A DNA stretch of 64,000 nucleotides from Myxococcales bacterium (GTDB lineage Bacteria > Myxococcota > Myxococcia > Myxococcales > Anaeromyxobacteraceae). Shown here in pieces: positions 1-9,100 of this stretch. Each line of letters opens with the position of its first letter. The stretch's first letter is position 1. A model generated the notes under the pieces. It did not search any database. It was not told the DNA's origin and worked only from the letters and a program-made list of their open reading frames with translations. Location: positions 248,001 through 312,000 of the forward strand of contig JAJZQX010000002.1 of assembly GCA_021806645.1 (NCBI GenBank), written 5' to 3'. Both the position numbers and the translations under genes were made by a program.

Positions 1-462
1 GAGGCCTGGGGCGTCCTCGGCGAGGACGCCAGGCGGGCCAAGTACGTCGAGGATCTGGTGACCGGGGCCGGCGTCTCCGTGGACGTGATGGGGATCCTGC
101 AGGCGGAGACCGTCTTCCAGACCGGCACGCTGATGGTGAAGGCGCGCCAGTACGAGGAGGCGGCGGCCAGGTTCGCCGAGGCCATGAAGCTCAACCCGGA
201 CGAGCCGGAGTACGGCATGTGGCTGGCCTGGTGCGAGTTCGTCTCTTCCGCGGAGAAGAAGAAGGTCCACGCCCGCGCCGCCGGCGCCATCGAGGCGGCG
301 CTGAAGAAGAGCCCACGCTGCGTGGCGGGCTACCTGTTCCTCGGCCAGATGGCCAAGATCGTCGGCGACCTCGCGCTCGCCGAGAAGCAGCTCAAGCGCG
401 GCCTGGCGGTGGCGCCCGAGCACCTCGAACTCCAGCGCGAACTGAAATACCTGAGGAAGTGA
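1..462 (+). CDS. DnaJ-like/TPR protein, C-terminal part (5' end outside window)
   Basis: The frame is open from the first base, so the gene starts upstream. The first residues (AWGVLGEDARRAKYVEDL) resemble the last helix of a DnaJ domain, in which co-chaperones often read A-x-x-V-L-x-D-xx-R-xx-Y. After this come two to three tetratricopeptide-like helix pairs, with the typical spacing of small and aromatic residues (ARQYEEAAARFAEAMKLNP, then GDLALAEKQLKRGLAVAP). DnaJ-TPR fusions of this kind are common in myxobacteria and probably act as cytoplasmic scaffolds or co-chaperones. The partner and the N-terminal domains cannot be seen here. The stop codon overlaps the start region of the next gene, which suggests co-transcription. 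Confidence 0.7.
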   Translation, partial: EAWGVLGEDARRAKYVEDLVTGAGVSVDVMGILQAETVFQTGTLMVKARQYEEAAARFAEAMKLNPDEPEYGMWLAWCEFVSSAEKKKVHARAAGAIEAALKKSPRCVAGYLFLGQMAKIVGDLALAEKQLKRGLAVAPEHLELQRELKYLRK

Positions 463-464
463 CC

Positions 465-875
465 GTGACCACGCACAGCAGCCCGAAGCAGCAGTCGCTC
501 ATGCCGCCCTCCCGACTCCGCAAGGCGCTCCGCGCCGCCGGTCACCACCTCTCGCCGGTGGTGCAGGTCGGCAAGGAGGGGGTGACCCCGGCGGTCATGA
601 AGCAGCTCGACGAGGCGCTGCTGGCCCACGAGCTGGTGAAGGTGAAGGTGGGAGCCGAGAGCCCGGAGGACCGCTTCGAGGCGGCCGCGCGGGTGGCGGC
701 CGGGCCGGGCATGCGGCTGGCGCAGCTGCTGGGCCGGACCATGCTGGTCTACCGCAAGCACCCGAGGAAGCCGAAGTTCGAGCCGGCGGCGAGGGAGGCC
801 GCGAAGGCTCCCGCTCGGCGTCAGCCGCCGAAGACGCGAAGGGCCCAGGGGACGAGACAGCCGTGGAGGCGGTAG
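465..875 (+). CDS. yhbY: YhbY-family ribosome-associated RNA-binding protein
   Basis: A CRM/YhbY domain of about 90 residues (LRKALRAAGHHLSPVVQVGK onwards) carries the conserved GKEG version of the GxxG RNA-binding loop and the following ALxxHELVKVKV strand. YhbY proteins bind pre-50S ribosomal particles and help large-subunit assembly. The protein is longer than usual (136 versus about 100 residues) because of a basic, Pro/Arg-rich C-terminal tail. GTG at 465 is preferred because AGGAAG lies 6 bases upstream; GTG 459 and ATG 501 are alternatives. The gene starts within a few bases of the end of the upstream DnaJ/TPR gene, so the two are probably translated from one message. Confidence 0.85.
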   Translation: MTTHSSPKQQSLMPPSRLRKALRAAGHHLSPVVQVGKEGVTPAVMKQLDEALLAHELVKVKVGAESPEDRFEAAARVAAGPGMRLAQLLGRTMLVYRKHPRKPKFEPAAREAAKAPARRQPPKTRRAQGTRQPWRR

Positions 876-920
876 AAGTCGAGAGCCGCCTCCCGAACCG
901 CGTCCTGGAGTGGTCGGATT

Positions 921-940
921 GCGCGGCCTGAAGGCCGCGC
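921..940. repeat. REP-like palindrome, copy 1
   Basis: GCGCGGCCTGAAGGCCGCGC forms an 8-bp perfect stem with a TGAA loop. It is preceded by CGGATT. The same 20 bases recur at 982-1001 and 23483-23502, always outside genes, so this is a dispersed intergenic palindrome rather than a one-off terminator. No T-run follows. Confidence 0.8.
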
Positions 941-950
941 AGTAAAGCTT

Positions 951-970
951 GCGCCGCGCAAGCGCGGCGC
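951..970. repeat. Second type of palindrome between the two REP-like copies
   Basis: GCGCCGCGC-AA-GCGCGGCGC is a 9-bp perfect inverted repeat lying between the two identical REP-like hairpins, with 10 and 11 bases on either side. The three hairpins together make a tight cluster after the yhbY stop and after the stop of the convergent gene at 1004. Confidence 0.7.
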
Positions 971-981
971 GATTTGGGATT

Positions 982-1001
982 GCGCGGCCTGAAGGCCGCG
1001 C
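982..1001. repeat. REP-like palindrome, copy 2
   Basis: This copy is identical to the one at 921-940 and is preceded by GGGATT. Two bases beyond it lies the stop codon of the minus-strand gene 1004-1312. The same geometry is found at copy 3 (23483-23502), so the repeat edge appears to provide the stop codon. Confidence 0.8.
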
Positions 1002-1003
1002 TG

Positions 1004-1312
1004 CTAATGAATGACGTCGCCGTCGCCCGGGGCGGTGCCGTCGGTCACGAGGCGCCGGCGCATGTCCTCCACCTCGTCGGCGTCGGCGATCCCCTTCTCC
1101 AGCAGCAGCCCCTCGGCCACCCCGGTCTGCGACAGCGCCATGGCGAGGTCCTGTTCCGTCACCTCCAGCCGCAGGTGAAGCTGGTCGAGCCGATTCCCGA
1201 GCAGTTCCAGCTGCGCGCGCAGCGCCGCCTCCGCGCGCCGCGACCTCCAGGCCTGGAGGGCGAGCAGCGCGAGCGGGCCGGTGAGCGCGAAGAGGAGCAG
1301 CAGGACCGTCAT
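1004..1312 (-). CDS. Small single-span membrane protein with coiled coil, unknown function
   Basis: The 102-residue protein begins with a hydrophobic segment (MTVLLLLFALTGPLALLAL) followed by Arg residues, which predicts one N-terminal membrane span with a cytoplasmic remainder. Residues about 25-60 are rich in Leu, Arg, Glu and Gln with heptad spacing and look like a coiled coil. The C-terminal third is acidic. I recognise no family. The gene is convergent with yhbY, and its stop codon sits 2 bases from a REP-like palindrome. Coding potential is supported by the transmembrane/coiled-coil pattern and by a consistently high third-position G+C. Confidence 0.6.
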   Translation of the reverse strand: MTVLLLLFALTGPLALLALQAWRSRRAEAALRAQLELLGNRLDQLHLRLEVTEQDLAMALSQTGVAEGLLLEKGIADADEVEDMRRRLVTDGTAPGDGDVIH

Positions 1313-1419
1313 GGTCGGCGCATGCTATCGATCCCGGGTGGGGTGTTCAAGGCGGAAGAGGTGGAATCCGCGCCCGGGAGCTTGGCGCCGGGCCGGAGGA
1401 CGGCGATGCTGGCCCCACG

Positions 1420-1995
1420 GTGGCGAGGCTCAACGTGACCCTGGCGGTTAAGCGGCTGGTCCGCGACGTGGCCGCGCGGCTGCCGGAGCTGGCCCACGTG
1501 AAGGCCTCGAGGGTGCTGGTGGTGGCCGGCGAGGCCCGGCGCGCCTCGCGCGCCACCATCCGGCCCTTCCCCGACGGAGGCCGCGCCCCGCGCATCGAGG
1601 TGCGCGGGCGCGGGGTCCGCTACGTCATCACGCTCCGGCCGCTCTGGTTCCTCGACTCGACGCCCGAGGAGCGGATCGAGACCGTCCTCCACGAGCTCTA
1701 CCACGCGTCGCTCCGCTTCGACGGCACGCTCCACGGCGGCCGCCGTCACGCCCGGCTCCCGGCCGCGGCCTACCAGCGCCGCATCCGGGCGCTCCGGGAG
1801 CGGTACCTCGACGAGGCTCCGGCCGAGCTGGTGGCGCCCTTCGCGCACCGGGGGCTGGCGCGCGCCCGCATGTGGCTGGAGCGGCCGGCCGCCCCTCGGC
1901 GCGACGCCGGGCCGGCGCGGAGGACCTACACCGAGCGGCAGCTCTTCTACGGGCTGGTGAGGATGCGGACGCCGGGCCGCCGGAGCCCGGCGTGA
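1420..1995 (+). CDS. Putative zinc metallopeptidase-like protein (HELYH motif)
   Basis: The 191-residue protein has an HExxH motif at residues 91-95 (HELYH), followed by FDGTLHGGRRH, which could supply a third metal ligand. The preceding PEERIETVL helix is typical of the small phage-type or SprT-like putative metallopeptidases. There is no signal peptide or membrane span, so it is expected in the cytoplasm. The start is uncertain: GTG 1420 is the first plausible one and has only a distant GGAGGA. The gene ends 25 bases before the pseudouridine synthase and may be co-transcribed with it. The catalytic role is inferred from the motif only. Confidence 0.65.
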   Translation: MARLNVTLAVKRLVRDVAARLPELAHVKASRVLVVAGEARRASRATIRPFPDGGRAPRIEVRGRGVRYVITLRPLWFLDSTPEERIETVLHELYHASLRFDGTLHGGRRHARLPAAAYQRRIRALRERYLDEAPAELVAPFAHRGLARARMWLERPAAPRRDAGPARRTYTERQLFYGLVRMRTPGRRSPA

Positions 1996-2020
1996 ACCGG
2001 CCCACCACCCGGGGGGCGCC

Positions 2021-2959
2021 TTGAAGCGCACCGTCCGCTTGCCCGCCGGCGCCTCCGGCCGGCTCGACCGGGCGCTGGCCGACTCGCTCGGGCTGGGGCG
2101 AGCCGCGGTCAAGCGGGCCTTCGCTCTAGGTGAAGTGCGCGTGGAGGGCCGGCGGGTCCGGCCCGCCGAGCCGGCCGAGCCGGGGCTGGTCGTCGAGCTC
2201 ACCGTCGAGCCGGCGCGGGGCCCGCCCGCGCCCGAGCCCGGGGCGCCCCTCACCGTCCTGCTCGAGCAGCCGCGCTTCCTGGTGGTGGACAAGCCGGCCG
2301 GGATGCCGGTCCACCCGCTGGCCGCCGGGGAGGCCGGGACGCTGGCCAACGCCGTGGTGGCCCGTTACCCGGAGTGCGCCGAGGCCTCGCTCGACCCGCG
2401 CGAGGGGGGCGCGGCGCAGCGGCTCGACCTCGAGACCAGCGGCTGCGTGCTCTTCGCCCGCGACCGGGGGGCCTGGGAGCGGCTCCACGACCAGCTCCGC
2501 CGGCGGGTGGTGGAGAAGGTCTACCTGGCGCTGGTCTGCGGCCGCGTCACCGCCGGCGGCGTCTGCACGGTGCCGCTGGCGCAGCGCGGGGGCCGGGTGG
2601 TGCCGGCCCCCGACGCGCAGGCCGAGGAGCGGCTGCGCGAGAAGGGGCTCTCGCCGCGCCCCGCTGAGACCCGCTTCGAGGTGGAGCGACGCTTCGCCCG
2701 CCACACGCTGCTGCGGGTGCGCATCGTCACCGGGGTCATGCACCAGATCCGGGCCCATCTCGCCTGGCTCGGCATCCCGGTGGCCGGCGACCAGCTCTAC
2801 GGCGGCGAGGCGGCGGCGCTGCCGGGGCTCGACCGCCAGTTCCTGCACGCTGCGCGGCTCGGCGTCGAGTCGCCCGACGGCGGCCGGGTGGTGGTGGAGA
2901 GCCCGCTGCCGCCGGAGCTGGCGGCGGCGCTGGACAGGCTGCCGCCGGCCGAGGACTGA
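2021..2959 (+). CDS. RluA-family 23S rRNA/tRNA pseudouridine synthase
   Basis: This enzyme would isomerise uridine to pseudouridine in RNA. The N-terminal 65 residues look like an S4 RNA-binding domain (RLDRALADSLGLGRAAVKRAF). The catalytic domain follows, with the family signature RLDLETSG at residues 134-141; Asp136 is the expected nucleophile. The residue before Arg is Gln rather than the usual His of the HRLD motif. The C-terminal MHQIRAHLAWLGIPVAGDQLYG block is the normal RluA/RluD motif. The start is TTG 2021, 3 bases after a GGGGGG run. Which base is modified (RluA, RluC or RluD type) cannot be decided from the sequence alone. Confidence 0.9.
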   Translation: MKRTVRLPAGASGRLDRALADSLGLGRAAVKRAFALGEVRVEGRRVRPAEPAEPGLVVELTVEPARGPPAPEPGAPLTVLLEQPRFLVVDKPAGMPVHPLAAGEAGTLANAVVARYPECAEASLDPREGGAAQRLDLETSGCVLFARDRGAWERLHDQLRRRVVEKVYLALVCGRVTAGGVCTVPLAQRGGRVVPAPDAQAEERLREKGLSPRPAETRFEVERRFARHTLLRVRIVTGVMHQIRAHLAWLGIPVAGDQLYGGEAAALPGLDRQFLHAARLGVESPDGGRVVVESPLPPELAAALDRLPPAED

Positions 2960-3110
2960 CGCCGCGCGCCTGGCCGCCTCCGGGCCGGGGCCGCTCCCCG
3001 CGCCTGCGGCGCGCCCTCTCGCCACGGCCGTTCCGAACCAGCCAGCGCTCCTGGGGCTGCGAGAGTCGCGCCCCGTCCGGCGGCACCCCGCCGCGCGGCT
3101 GGCGCCCTTG

Positions 3111-3569
3111 CTACGGCGCCGGCGCCTCCTCGGCGGGCGTCTCGCTCTGCACGATGGGCGGATCGGTCATCAGGCCGATGGTGTTGACCCCGACGCCGTG
3201 GGCGGCGTCGAGCACCTTCATCGCCAGGCTGTACTTCACCTTGTCCTCGGCGTTGAAGAAGAGCGGCTTGGACGGGCGGCCGTCGTAGGCTGGGCCGATC
3301 AGGGCCATGGCCGCGTCGAGCGTCATGGCCTGCTTGTTGAGCACCACCGAGCCGTTGGCCATCACCGTGAGGACGGTCTGGTCGGGGGGCACCGAGTCGG
3401 GCGGGACCGGTTGCGCGTCCGGCTGGTACTCCGGCACGCGGGTGTACTTCTGCTTCTCGGCCAGCGGGGTGAGCACCATGAAGATGATCAGGAGCACCAG
3501 CACCACGTCGATGAGCGGCGTGACGTTGATGTCGGAGTTGGGCTTCTTGGTGCCGAGCGCCATGCCCAT
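3111..3569 (-). CDS. exbD: ExbD/TolR-type proton channel subunit, second copy
   Basis: The 152-residue protein has the ExbD architecture: a short cytoplasmic N-terminus, one membrane span with the conserved membrane Asp (INVTPLIDVVLVLLIIFMV), and a periplasmic domain. ExbD works with ExbB as the proton-driven motor that energises TonB. It is the last gene of the tonB-exbB-exbD-exbD operon, 2 bases after the first exbD. The periplasmic domain differs from that of the first copy: it is richer in Pro and ends in an acidic Pro/Ala tail. The two ExbD proteins may form a mixed dimer or serve different TonB proteins. Confidence 0.9.
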   Translation of the reverse strand: MGMALGTKKPNSDINVTPLIDVVLVLLIIFMVLTPLAEKQKYTRVPEYQPDAQPVPPDSVPPDQTVLTVMANGSVVLNKQAMTLDAAMALIGPAYDGRPSKPLFFNAEDKVKYSLAMKVLDAAHGVGVNTIGLMTDPPIVQSETPAEEAPAP

Positions 3570-3571
3570 GG

Positions 3572-4027
3572 CTACTTGCCCCCCTTTCCGCCACCGGAAG
3601 ACTTCTCCTCGATCTTCGACGCCGCCAGGCTCACGCCCATGACGTGCGTCTTGGAGACCTCGAGCACCACCTGGCGCACCCGCTTGTACTCCACGTCACG
3701 ATCGACCTTCACCATGATGGGCACGCCCGGCCTGGCCTGCAGCTCGAGGTTGAGCTCCGCCTCGATCTGGTCGTCCTTCACCTCCTGCTTGGTGTGGACC
3801 TCGCCGTCGAGCCAGGTCCGCCCGTCCTTGGTCACCGAGAGCAGGATGGGGTCGCCGCCCTTGCCCAGCGCGGAGACGTACTTGGCCTCCGGCAGCGTCA
3901 CCGGCTTGCCGCGCTGGAGCATGGGGGTGATCACCATGAAGATGATGAGCAGCACCAGCACCACGTCGACGAGCGGCGTGACGTTGATGTCGCTGCGGAC
4001 CGACTTGGAGCCGACGTCCATGGACAT
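3572..4027 (-). CDS. exbD: ExbD/TolR-type proton channel subunit, first copy
   Basis: The 151-residue protein has the same layout as the neighbouring copy: a short cytoplasmic tail, a span with the essential Asp in INVTPLVDVVLVLLIIFMV, and a periplasmic domain of about 95 residues. The C-terminus is Gly/Lys-rich (SSGGGKGGK), which is unusual. It lies between exbB (54 bases upstream) and the second exbD (2 bases downstream), so all are likely co-transcribed from the promoter near 5692-5720. Duplicated exbD genes beside exbB are common in Gram-negative bacteria with dedicated Ton systems. Confidence in the family is high; the exact partner is inferred. Confidence 0.92.
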   Translation of the reverse strand: MSMDVGSKSVRSDINVTPLVDVVLVLLIIFMVITPMLQRGKPVTLPEAKYVSALGKGGDPILLSVTKDGRTWLDGEVHTKQEVKDDQIEAELNLELQARPGVPIMVKVDRDVEYKRVRQVVLEVSKTHVMGVSLAASKIEEKSSGGGKGGK

Positions 4028-4081
4028 CGATGGCTCTCCTGGCTGGCGGGGTTCGGCGGCATCAGCGCCGCCGAGGCCGCG

Positions 4082-4837
4082 CTAGCGCGCTTCCTTGATG
4101 AAGAAGTCCACCAGCTCGGTAGCGGAGTCGGTGATGTCGACCTGCATGTCCTCGACCTTGTTGGTCAGGTAGTTGAAGAACATGACGGCCGGGATGGCCA
4201 CCAGGAGGCCGAAGGCGGTGTTGATGAGCGCCTCGGCGATGGCGCCGGAGACGGTGCCGAGACCGCCGCCGCCCTCGATGGCCATCTTCTGGAAGGCCTT
4301 GATGATGCCCCACACCGTGCCGAGCAGGCCGACGAACGGGGCCGTCGAGCCGATGGTGGCCAGCGAGCCGAGGCCGCGGCGCAGCTCGTTGACGGTGCGG
4401 AGCGACGAGCGGTCGATGGCGCGGTTGCAGGCCTCGATGACGTCGAAGCTCCCGACGTCCTTCGGCCCGCGGTGGGCGAGCGCCTCGGTGCCGCTCTTGT
4501 ACTCGCTCAGCGCCAGCCCGAGCACGCGGGGGAGGTGGCCGGCCTTCTCCTTCTTGGCCAGCTCGATGGCGGCGTCGAACTGCCCGGTCTTGAGCAGCTC
4601 GGGGAGGGCCTCGGCGAAGCGGCGCGAGGCGCCGGCGGAGCGCGCGTACATGAAGATCCGCTCGGCGACCACGCCCAGCGAGAAGATCGACATGACGGCG
4701 AGGACGCCGGCGACGATGATGCCGAAGCCCTCGATGGAGGTGACCATCCCCTTGAGGCTGAAGTCGAGCTTGGCGGCGCCTTCAGCGGCCTGGGCGAGGA
4801 CGAGGTTGTTGAGGACGTCGAGTAGGTGGTGCGACAT
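4082..4837 (-). CDS. exbB: ExbB/TolQ/MotA-family proton channel protein
   Basis: The 251-residue inner-membrane protein has the three-span ExbB pattern. A span near residues 35-60 is followed by a long charged cytoplasmic loop (ASRRFAEALPELLKTGQFDA onwards). The paired C-terminal spans contain the family block LGTVWGIIKAFQKM and the small-residue-rich last span (ALINTAFGLLVAIPAVMFFNY). It forms the pentameric channel that surrounds the ExbD dimer and converts proton flow into TonB movement. A good ribosome-binding site (GGAGGTATCACCG before ATG) supports the start. The gene follows tonB by 57 bases. Confidence 0.93.
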   Translation of the reverse strand: MSHHLLDVLNNLVLAQAAEGAAKLDFSLKGMVTSIEGFGIIVAGVLAVMSIFSLGVVAERIFMYARSAGASRRFAEALPELLKTGQFDAAIELAKKEKAGHLPRVLGLALSEYKSGTEALAHRGPKDVGSFDVIEACNRAIDRSSLRTVNELRRGLGSLATIGSTAPFVGLLGTVWGIIKAFQKMAIEGGGGLGTVSGAIAEALINTAFGLLVAIPAVMFFNYLTNKVEDMQVDITDSATELVDFFIKEAR

Positions 4838-4894
4838 CGGTGATACCTCCGGAAAGGGAGAGCGGCGGGAAGAGCGAGCTCGAGCCTGGTTCGC

Positions 4895-5620
4895 CTACTG
4901 AGCCGTGAAACGAAGGGGAAGGATCATCCAGATCAGCTGCGGATGGCCACGGGCGTCGAGACCGGGGGTGAACGAGCAGTTCTGGATGGCGTTCCAGATG
5001 ACCGACTTCATCCGCTCGTCGGGGACGTCGGTGAGCACCTCGAAGCGGCTGGGCTTGCCGTCGCGGCCGACGGCGAACTTGACCGTCATGCTGGAGACGA
5101 CCCCCGCCAGCTCGCGTGGCCAGCGGACGGAGCGGCCCACGCAGCCCCGCTCCTTCTCGGCCGGCTTCACGTAGCCGCTGGTCGCGAAGGCCGGGGCCTC
5201 CTCGACCTGGTTCGCGCCGACCACGCCACCGACCACGCCCTCGCCGTCCTGCGGCCCGTAGTTGTACTCGGGCTCCTTGGGCGAGGTGTCGACCTTCATC
5301 TCGGCCTGCACGTCCTTGGGCTGGATGAGGGCCTGCGGAGGCGGCGGCGGCGGCGCGTCAGGGCGGGGCGGCGGCTTGGGGCCGTTGTCCTTGCGCCTGG
5401 GCGGCGGCGCCGGGGGTGGCGGGGGTGGCGGCCGGGGCGGGGCCGCCGCTCGGACGAACTTCACCTCGATCGGCTTGTCCTCGATGGCGGCCTTGATCTT
5501 CTGGCCGGCGAAGAGCGCCGCGGCGACCAGTCCGAGCTGGAAGGCCGTCGAGCCAAAGACCCAGCCGGCGCGGCGGGCCGCGTACTTGCCAGTCTGTCGT
5601 TTCGTTACTTCGTCGAACAC
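4895..5620 (-). CDS. tonB: TonB-family energy transducer
   Basis: The 241-residue protein has a cytoplasmic N-terminus, a membrane span around residues 22-40 (STAFQLGLVAAALFAG), a Pro-rich rigid stretch at about residues 60-95 that crosses the periplasm, and a C-terminal TonB domain. That domain includes FAVGRDGKPSRFEVLTDVPD and NCSFTPGLDARGHP, as in TonB/TolA-type energy transducers. It should link the ExbB/ExbD motor to outer-membrane receptors, most likely the one encoded divergently at 6185. A central Gly/Val-rich stretch (GEGVVGGVVG) separates the Pro region from the folded domain. A sigma-70-like promoter lies about 70-100 bases upstream of the start. Confidence 0.88.
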   Translation of the reverse strand: MFDEVTKRQTGKYAARRAGWVFGSTAFQLGLVAAALFAGQKIKAAIEDKPIEVKFVRAAAPPRPPPPPPPAPPPRRKDNGPKPPPRPDAPPPPPPQALIQPKDVQAEMKVDTSPKEPEYNYGPQDGEGVVGGVVGANQVEEAPAFATSGYVKPAEKERGCVGRSVRWPRELAGVVSSMTVKFAVGRDGKPSRFEVLTDVPDERMKSVIWNAIQNCSFTPGLDARGHPQLIWMILPLRFTAQ

Positions 5621-5691
5621 GCGTCGCTCGCTGGTTTGACGCCGGGATCGGCCTGAGTCGTTGAAGCCCCAATCGGCGGGACGAAGCGGGC

Positions 5692-5720
5692 TGTCTAGTA
5701 GGATCGAAAAACGATGTCAA
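5692..5720 (-). promoter_or_regulatory. Sigma-70-like promoter for the tonB operon
   Basis: On the minus strand TTGACA (5720-5715) is followed after 17 bases by TAGACA (5697-5692). The expected transcript start near 5685 would give a leader of about 65 bases before tonB. The -35 matches the consensus fully and the -10 matches at three of six positions. Confidence 0.55.
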
Positions 5721-6044
5721 CCCGTGGAGGACCACATCGGTCGGCAGCTCGCCGCCGGATCGGCCCCGACTCCCTCCCAGGCAAGCGAATCCGCACGAAT
5801 GGTCCAGGGATTCCGCCGGGAACCATTGAGCCTCCTCGGGAGGCTGGCGGGATGCCCTGGCGCGTCACGAAAAAACATGCGCGCAGGATTCACGCGCCCC
5901 CGGTGAAGTGGACTCCTCATGAGCCAGGTAGTGGAGTGGACAAGGCCACGAATTCCCGGGTGGTTTTCGAATCCGCCAGAAAATCAGGCTGATGGCTGCC
6001 GAAGCCGGGAAACATGGCTGAAGGCGACAACAGCCGATGTCTTC

Positions 6045-6074
6045 TTGACATTCCCGTCACGCGAAACCTACAAA
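6045..6074 (+). promoter_or_regulatory. Sigma-70-like promoter for the receptor/lipoprotein genes
   Basis: TTGACA (6045-6050) is followed after 18 bases by TACAAA (6069-6074, four of six matches to TATAAT). The transcript would start near 6081 and carry a leader of about 100 bases before the receptor ATG at 6185, which has GGAGG 8 bases upstream. Confidence 0.55.
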
Positions 6075-6184
6075 GCTCGACAAATTCACCCGCCGACCGA
6101 ATCCACGCAAAAGGCGTCCTGCCCTTTGCGTAGTCCCCCGATCGGCGACTGCCCCTGAGTGAACTCTCCCTGGAGGTCAAGGTC

Positions 6185-9100
6185 ATGAGGATGAAGCTGC
6201 AGCGCATCCTGCGGGTCGCGCCCCTCGCGTTGCTGTTCGCGAGCGTCGCCTCCGCGCAGACCACCGGCAACATCATCGGCGTCGTCACCGACGCCCAGTC
6301 AGGCAAGCCCATCGTCGGCGCGCTGGTGGTGGCCACCAGCCCCTCGTCGCAGGGCGAGCAGACGGCGGTCACCGACAGGTCCGGTGGCTTCCGCTTCCAG
6401 CTCTTGACCCCCGGCGACTACAAGCTCGCCAGCTCGTTCGACGGCTTCAAGCCGGCCGAGCGCTCCGACCTGACGGTCCGGGTCGACAAGACCATCCGCG
6501 CCAACCTGTCGATGGTCCCCGATGCCGTCCAGATGGAGGAGCAGGTCGTCAGGACCGGCATCGCCCCGGCCATCAACGTCGGCTCGGCCGAGTCCGGCTC
6601 GGTGGTCTCGCGTGAGTTCCTCTCCAACATCCCGGTCAGCCGCGGCTTCGAGGGCGTGGCCGTCACCGCCCCGACCGCCCAGGTGGACCGCTACGGCATC
6701 GCCTTCGCCGGCGCCTCCTCCCCCGAGAACGGCTACCTCATCGACGGCATGAACGTCGGCGACGCCGGCTATGGCACGCTCGGCTCGCAGATGCTCAACA
6801 ACTTCATCCAGGAGATCGACATCAAGACCGGCTCGTTCATGCCGGAGTACGGCTTCTCCACGGGCGGCATCGTCGCCGTCGTCTCCAAGTCGGGCTCGAA
6901 CGAGTTCCACGGCTCGGTCTTCGGCTACCTGTCCCCGGGCGCCCTGCAGGCCGACGGCAAGTCGATCGGCCGCGACGCCGAGGCGCTGGCCCGCAAGCTG
7001 CTCCCCAAGGACGGCACCTACACGGCGGACTTCGGCTTCGAGGTCGGCGGCCCCATCATCAAGGACCGGCTCTGGTTCTACGCCGGCTTCGCGCCGCGGC
7101 TCACCCGCAACACCTACTCGCGCTACCAGCAGGCGACCAACCTCGCCGCCGACGGCACTGTCCTCCGGGACGCCGACGGCTTCGCCCAGGCGACGGTGAT
7201 CCCGGGCTCCGAGCAGAAGATCACCAACAAGGTCAACGAATACCAGATGATCGGCAAGCTCACCTACCTCTTCAACGAGAACAACCAGCTGGCGGTGTCG
7301 ATCCTGAACGTCCCGAACACCGCGACCGGCTTCGCGGGCGCCAACGCGTCGCTCTCGCAGGCCATGTACGAGTCGGTGAACAACTCCACCGACGTGGTGG
7401 CGCGCTACACCTCCAAGCTGCTCAACAAGAGGCTGCAGCTCGAGGTGACCGGCGGCTACCACCAGCAGGTGATCCAGGACAACCCGGTCACCACCGGCGG
7501 CATCAACGGCGCCAAGACCTCCGCGGTGCGGTGGACGCAGACGCACCTGCTCAGCGACTTCGAGAGCCTCGGGGCCGGCGTGGGGAACCTGTGCGACCCG
7601 GTGGCGGGCGTCGAGCGCTGCACGGTCAGGAACTACCAGTCCGGCGGCACGGGCTACATCCAGGACACCAAGCTCTCCCGCCTGGCCGGCAAGGCGGCGC
7701 TCACCTACTTCGCCGAGGCGGCCGGCACCCACCAGGTCAAGGCCGGCATCGACGTGCAGAAGTCGAGTTACGACCACACCAAGGGCTACACCGGCCCGGG
7801 CGCCAACGACAGCGGCGGCAACTACCTCGGCGGAGCGTTCATCATGGAGCGGCGCTTCGGGCTGGCCCCCGGCACGCTCAACGACGCCCTCATCCTCGCC
7901 AACCCCGGCTACCCGATCTGGTTCCAGGATTTCCGGCGGTACGGCTCGGTCGCGCCGGATCGCCTCTCCGCCACGGACGCCCCCAACGGCAAGATCAACG
8001 TCGTCTCGGAGACCACCAACACCGCCTACTACCTGCAGGACAACTGGCAGCCCAGCATGCTCGACGGCCTGACCATCAACGCCGGCGTCCGCTGGGAGAC
8101 GCAGAGCATGGGCGTGCCGGCCCAGCCGGCCGCGCAGAGCCTGTCGATCAACAACAGCATCGGCCCCCGCCTCCAGGCGGTCTACGACTGGACCAGGCAG
8201 GGCCGGTCGAAGGTGGCCGTCAGCTGGGGCCGGTTCTTCTCGTCCTTCCCGCTCGACATGGCCGACCGGGCCTTCGGTGACGAGCGCCAGATCGTCGCCT
8301 ACCGCTCGGAGTGCCAGAGGGTGCTCGACGCCCTGGTCGCGACCGACAAGTCCGCCCTGGCCGGGGCCCCCGAGTCCTGCGCCGTGGCCCAGGGCATCTA
8401 CAGCTCCCCCATCTACGGGCGCTTCACCTACGCCCCGACCGGCTCCGGCTCCACGCCGGTGGACCCGAACATCAAGTCGCCGTACGTGGACATGTTCGGC
8501 GGCAACGTCGAGTACGAGCTCTTCGCCGACTTCGCGGTCGGCTTCGAGTACCAGGGCCGCCGCCAGGGCCGCGTCATCGAGGACATGTCCAACGACGACG
8601 GCAACAGCTACGCCATCGCCAACCCTGGCGAGGGCAAGCCGTTCGACGCCGGCGGGACCATGTTCGACCCTACCACCGCCAGCGCGTTCGACCCGGTCAC
8701 CGGCCGCGCCTTCAACACCCCGTTCCCGAAGCCGGAGCGCAGCTACGACGGCTTCACCTTCCTGGTGAAGAAGAACTTCTCCAACAACTGGCTGGCGCAG
8801 GCCTCCTACACGTACTCCAGCCTGCGCGGCAACTACCCCGGCTTCTTCCGGCCGGAGACCGGCCAGCTCGACCCGGGCATCACCTCGATGTTCGACCTGG
8901 CCAGCCTGCTCGCCAACCAGACCGGTCCGCTGCCGGGTGACATGCCGCACTCGTTCAAGGCTTACGGCTCGTATGCCTTCGACTTCGGCCCCAGGCTCCA
9001 GGCCAGCGCCGGCGCCGCGCTCCGCGTCACCAGCGGCACGCCGGTCAACTACCTGATCGCCCACCCGCTCTACGGCAACGGCGAAGGCTACGGCCTGCCC

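Larger units (their letters stand above)
5621..6184. other. Long divergent intergenic region between tonB operon and receptor gene
   Basis: This 564-bp stretch is clearly lower in G+C than the flanking genes. I find no convincing gene in it: the short open frames have poor composition and no recognisable residues. It holds one candidate promoter for each direction (listed separately), leaving about 320 bp between them, enough for regulator binding. I see no Fur box, no cobalamin box and no other riboswitch core. Confidence 0.6.

Noticed and set aside
5717-6372. Short open frames in the tonB-receptor gap (for example 5917-6372 minus)
   Set aside because: No ribosome-binding sites, no recognisable sequence, and partial overlap with the receptor signal peptide on the other strand.
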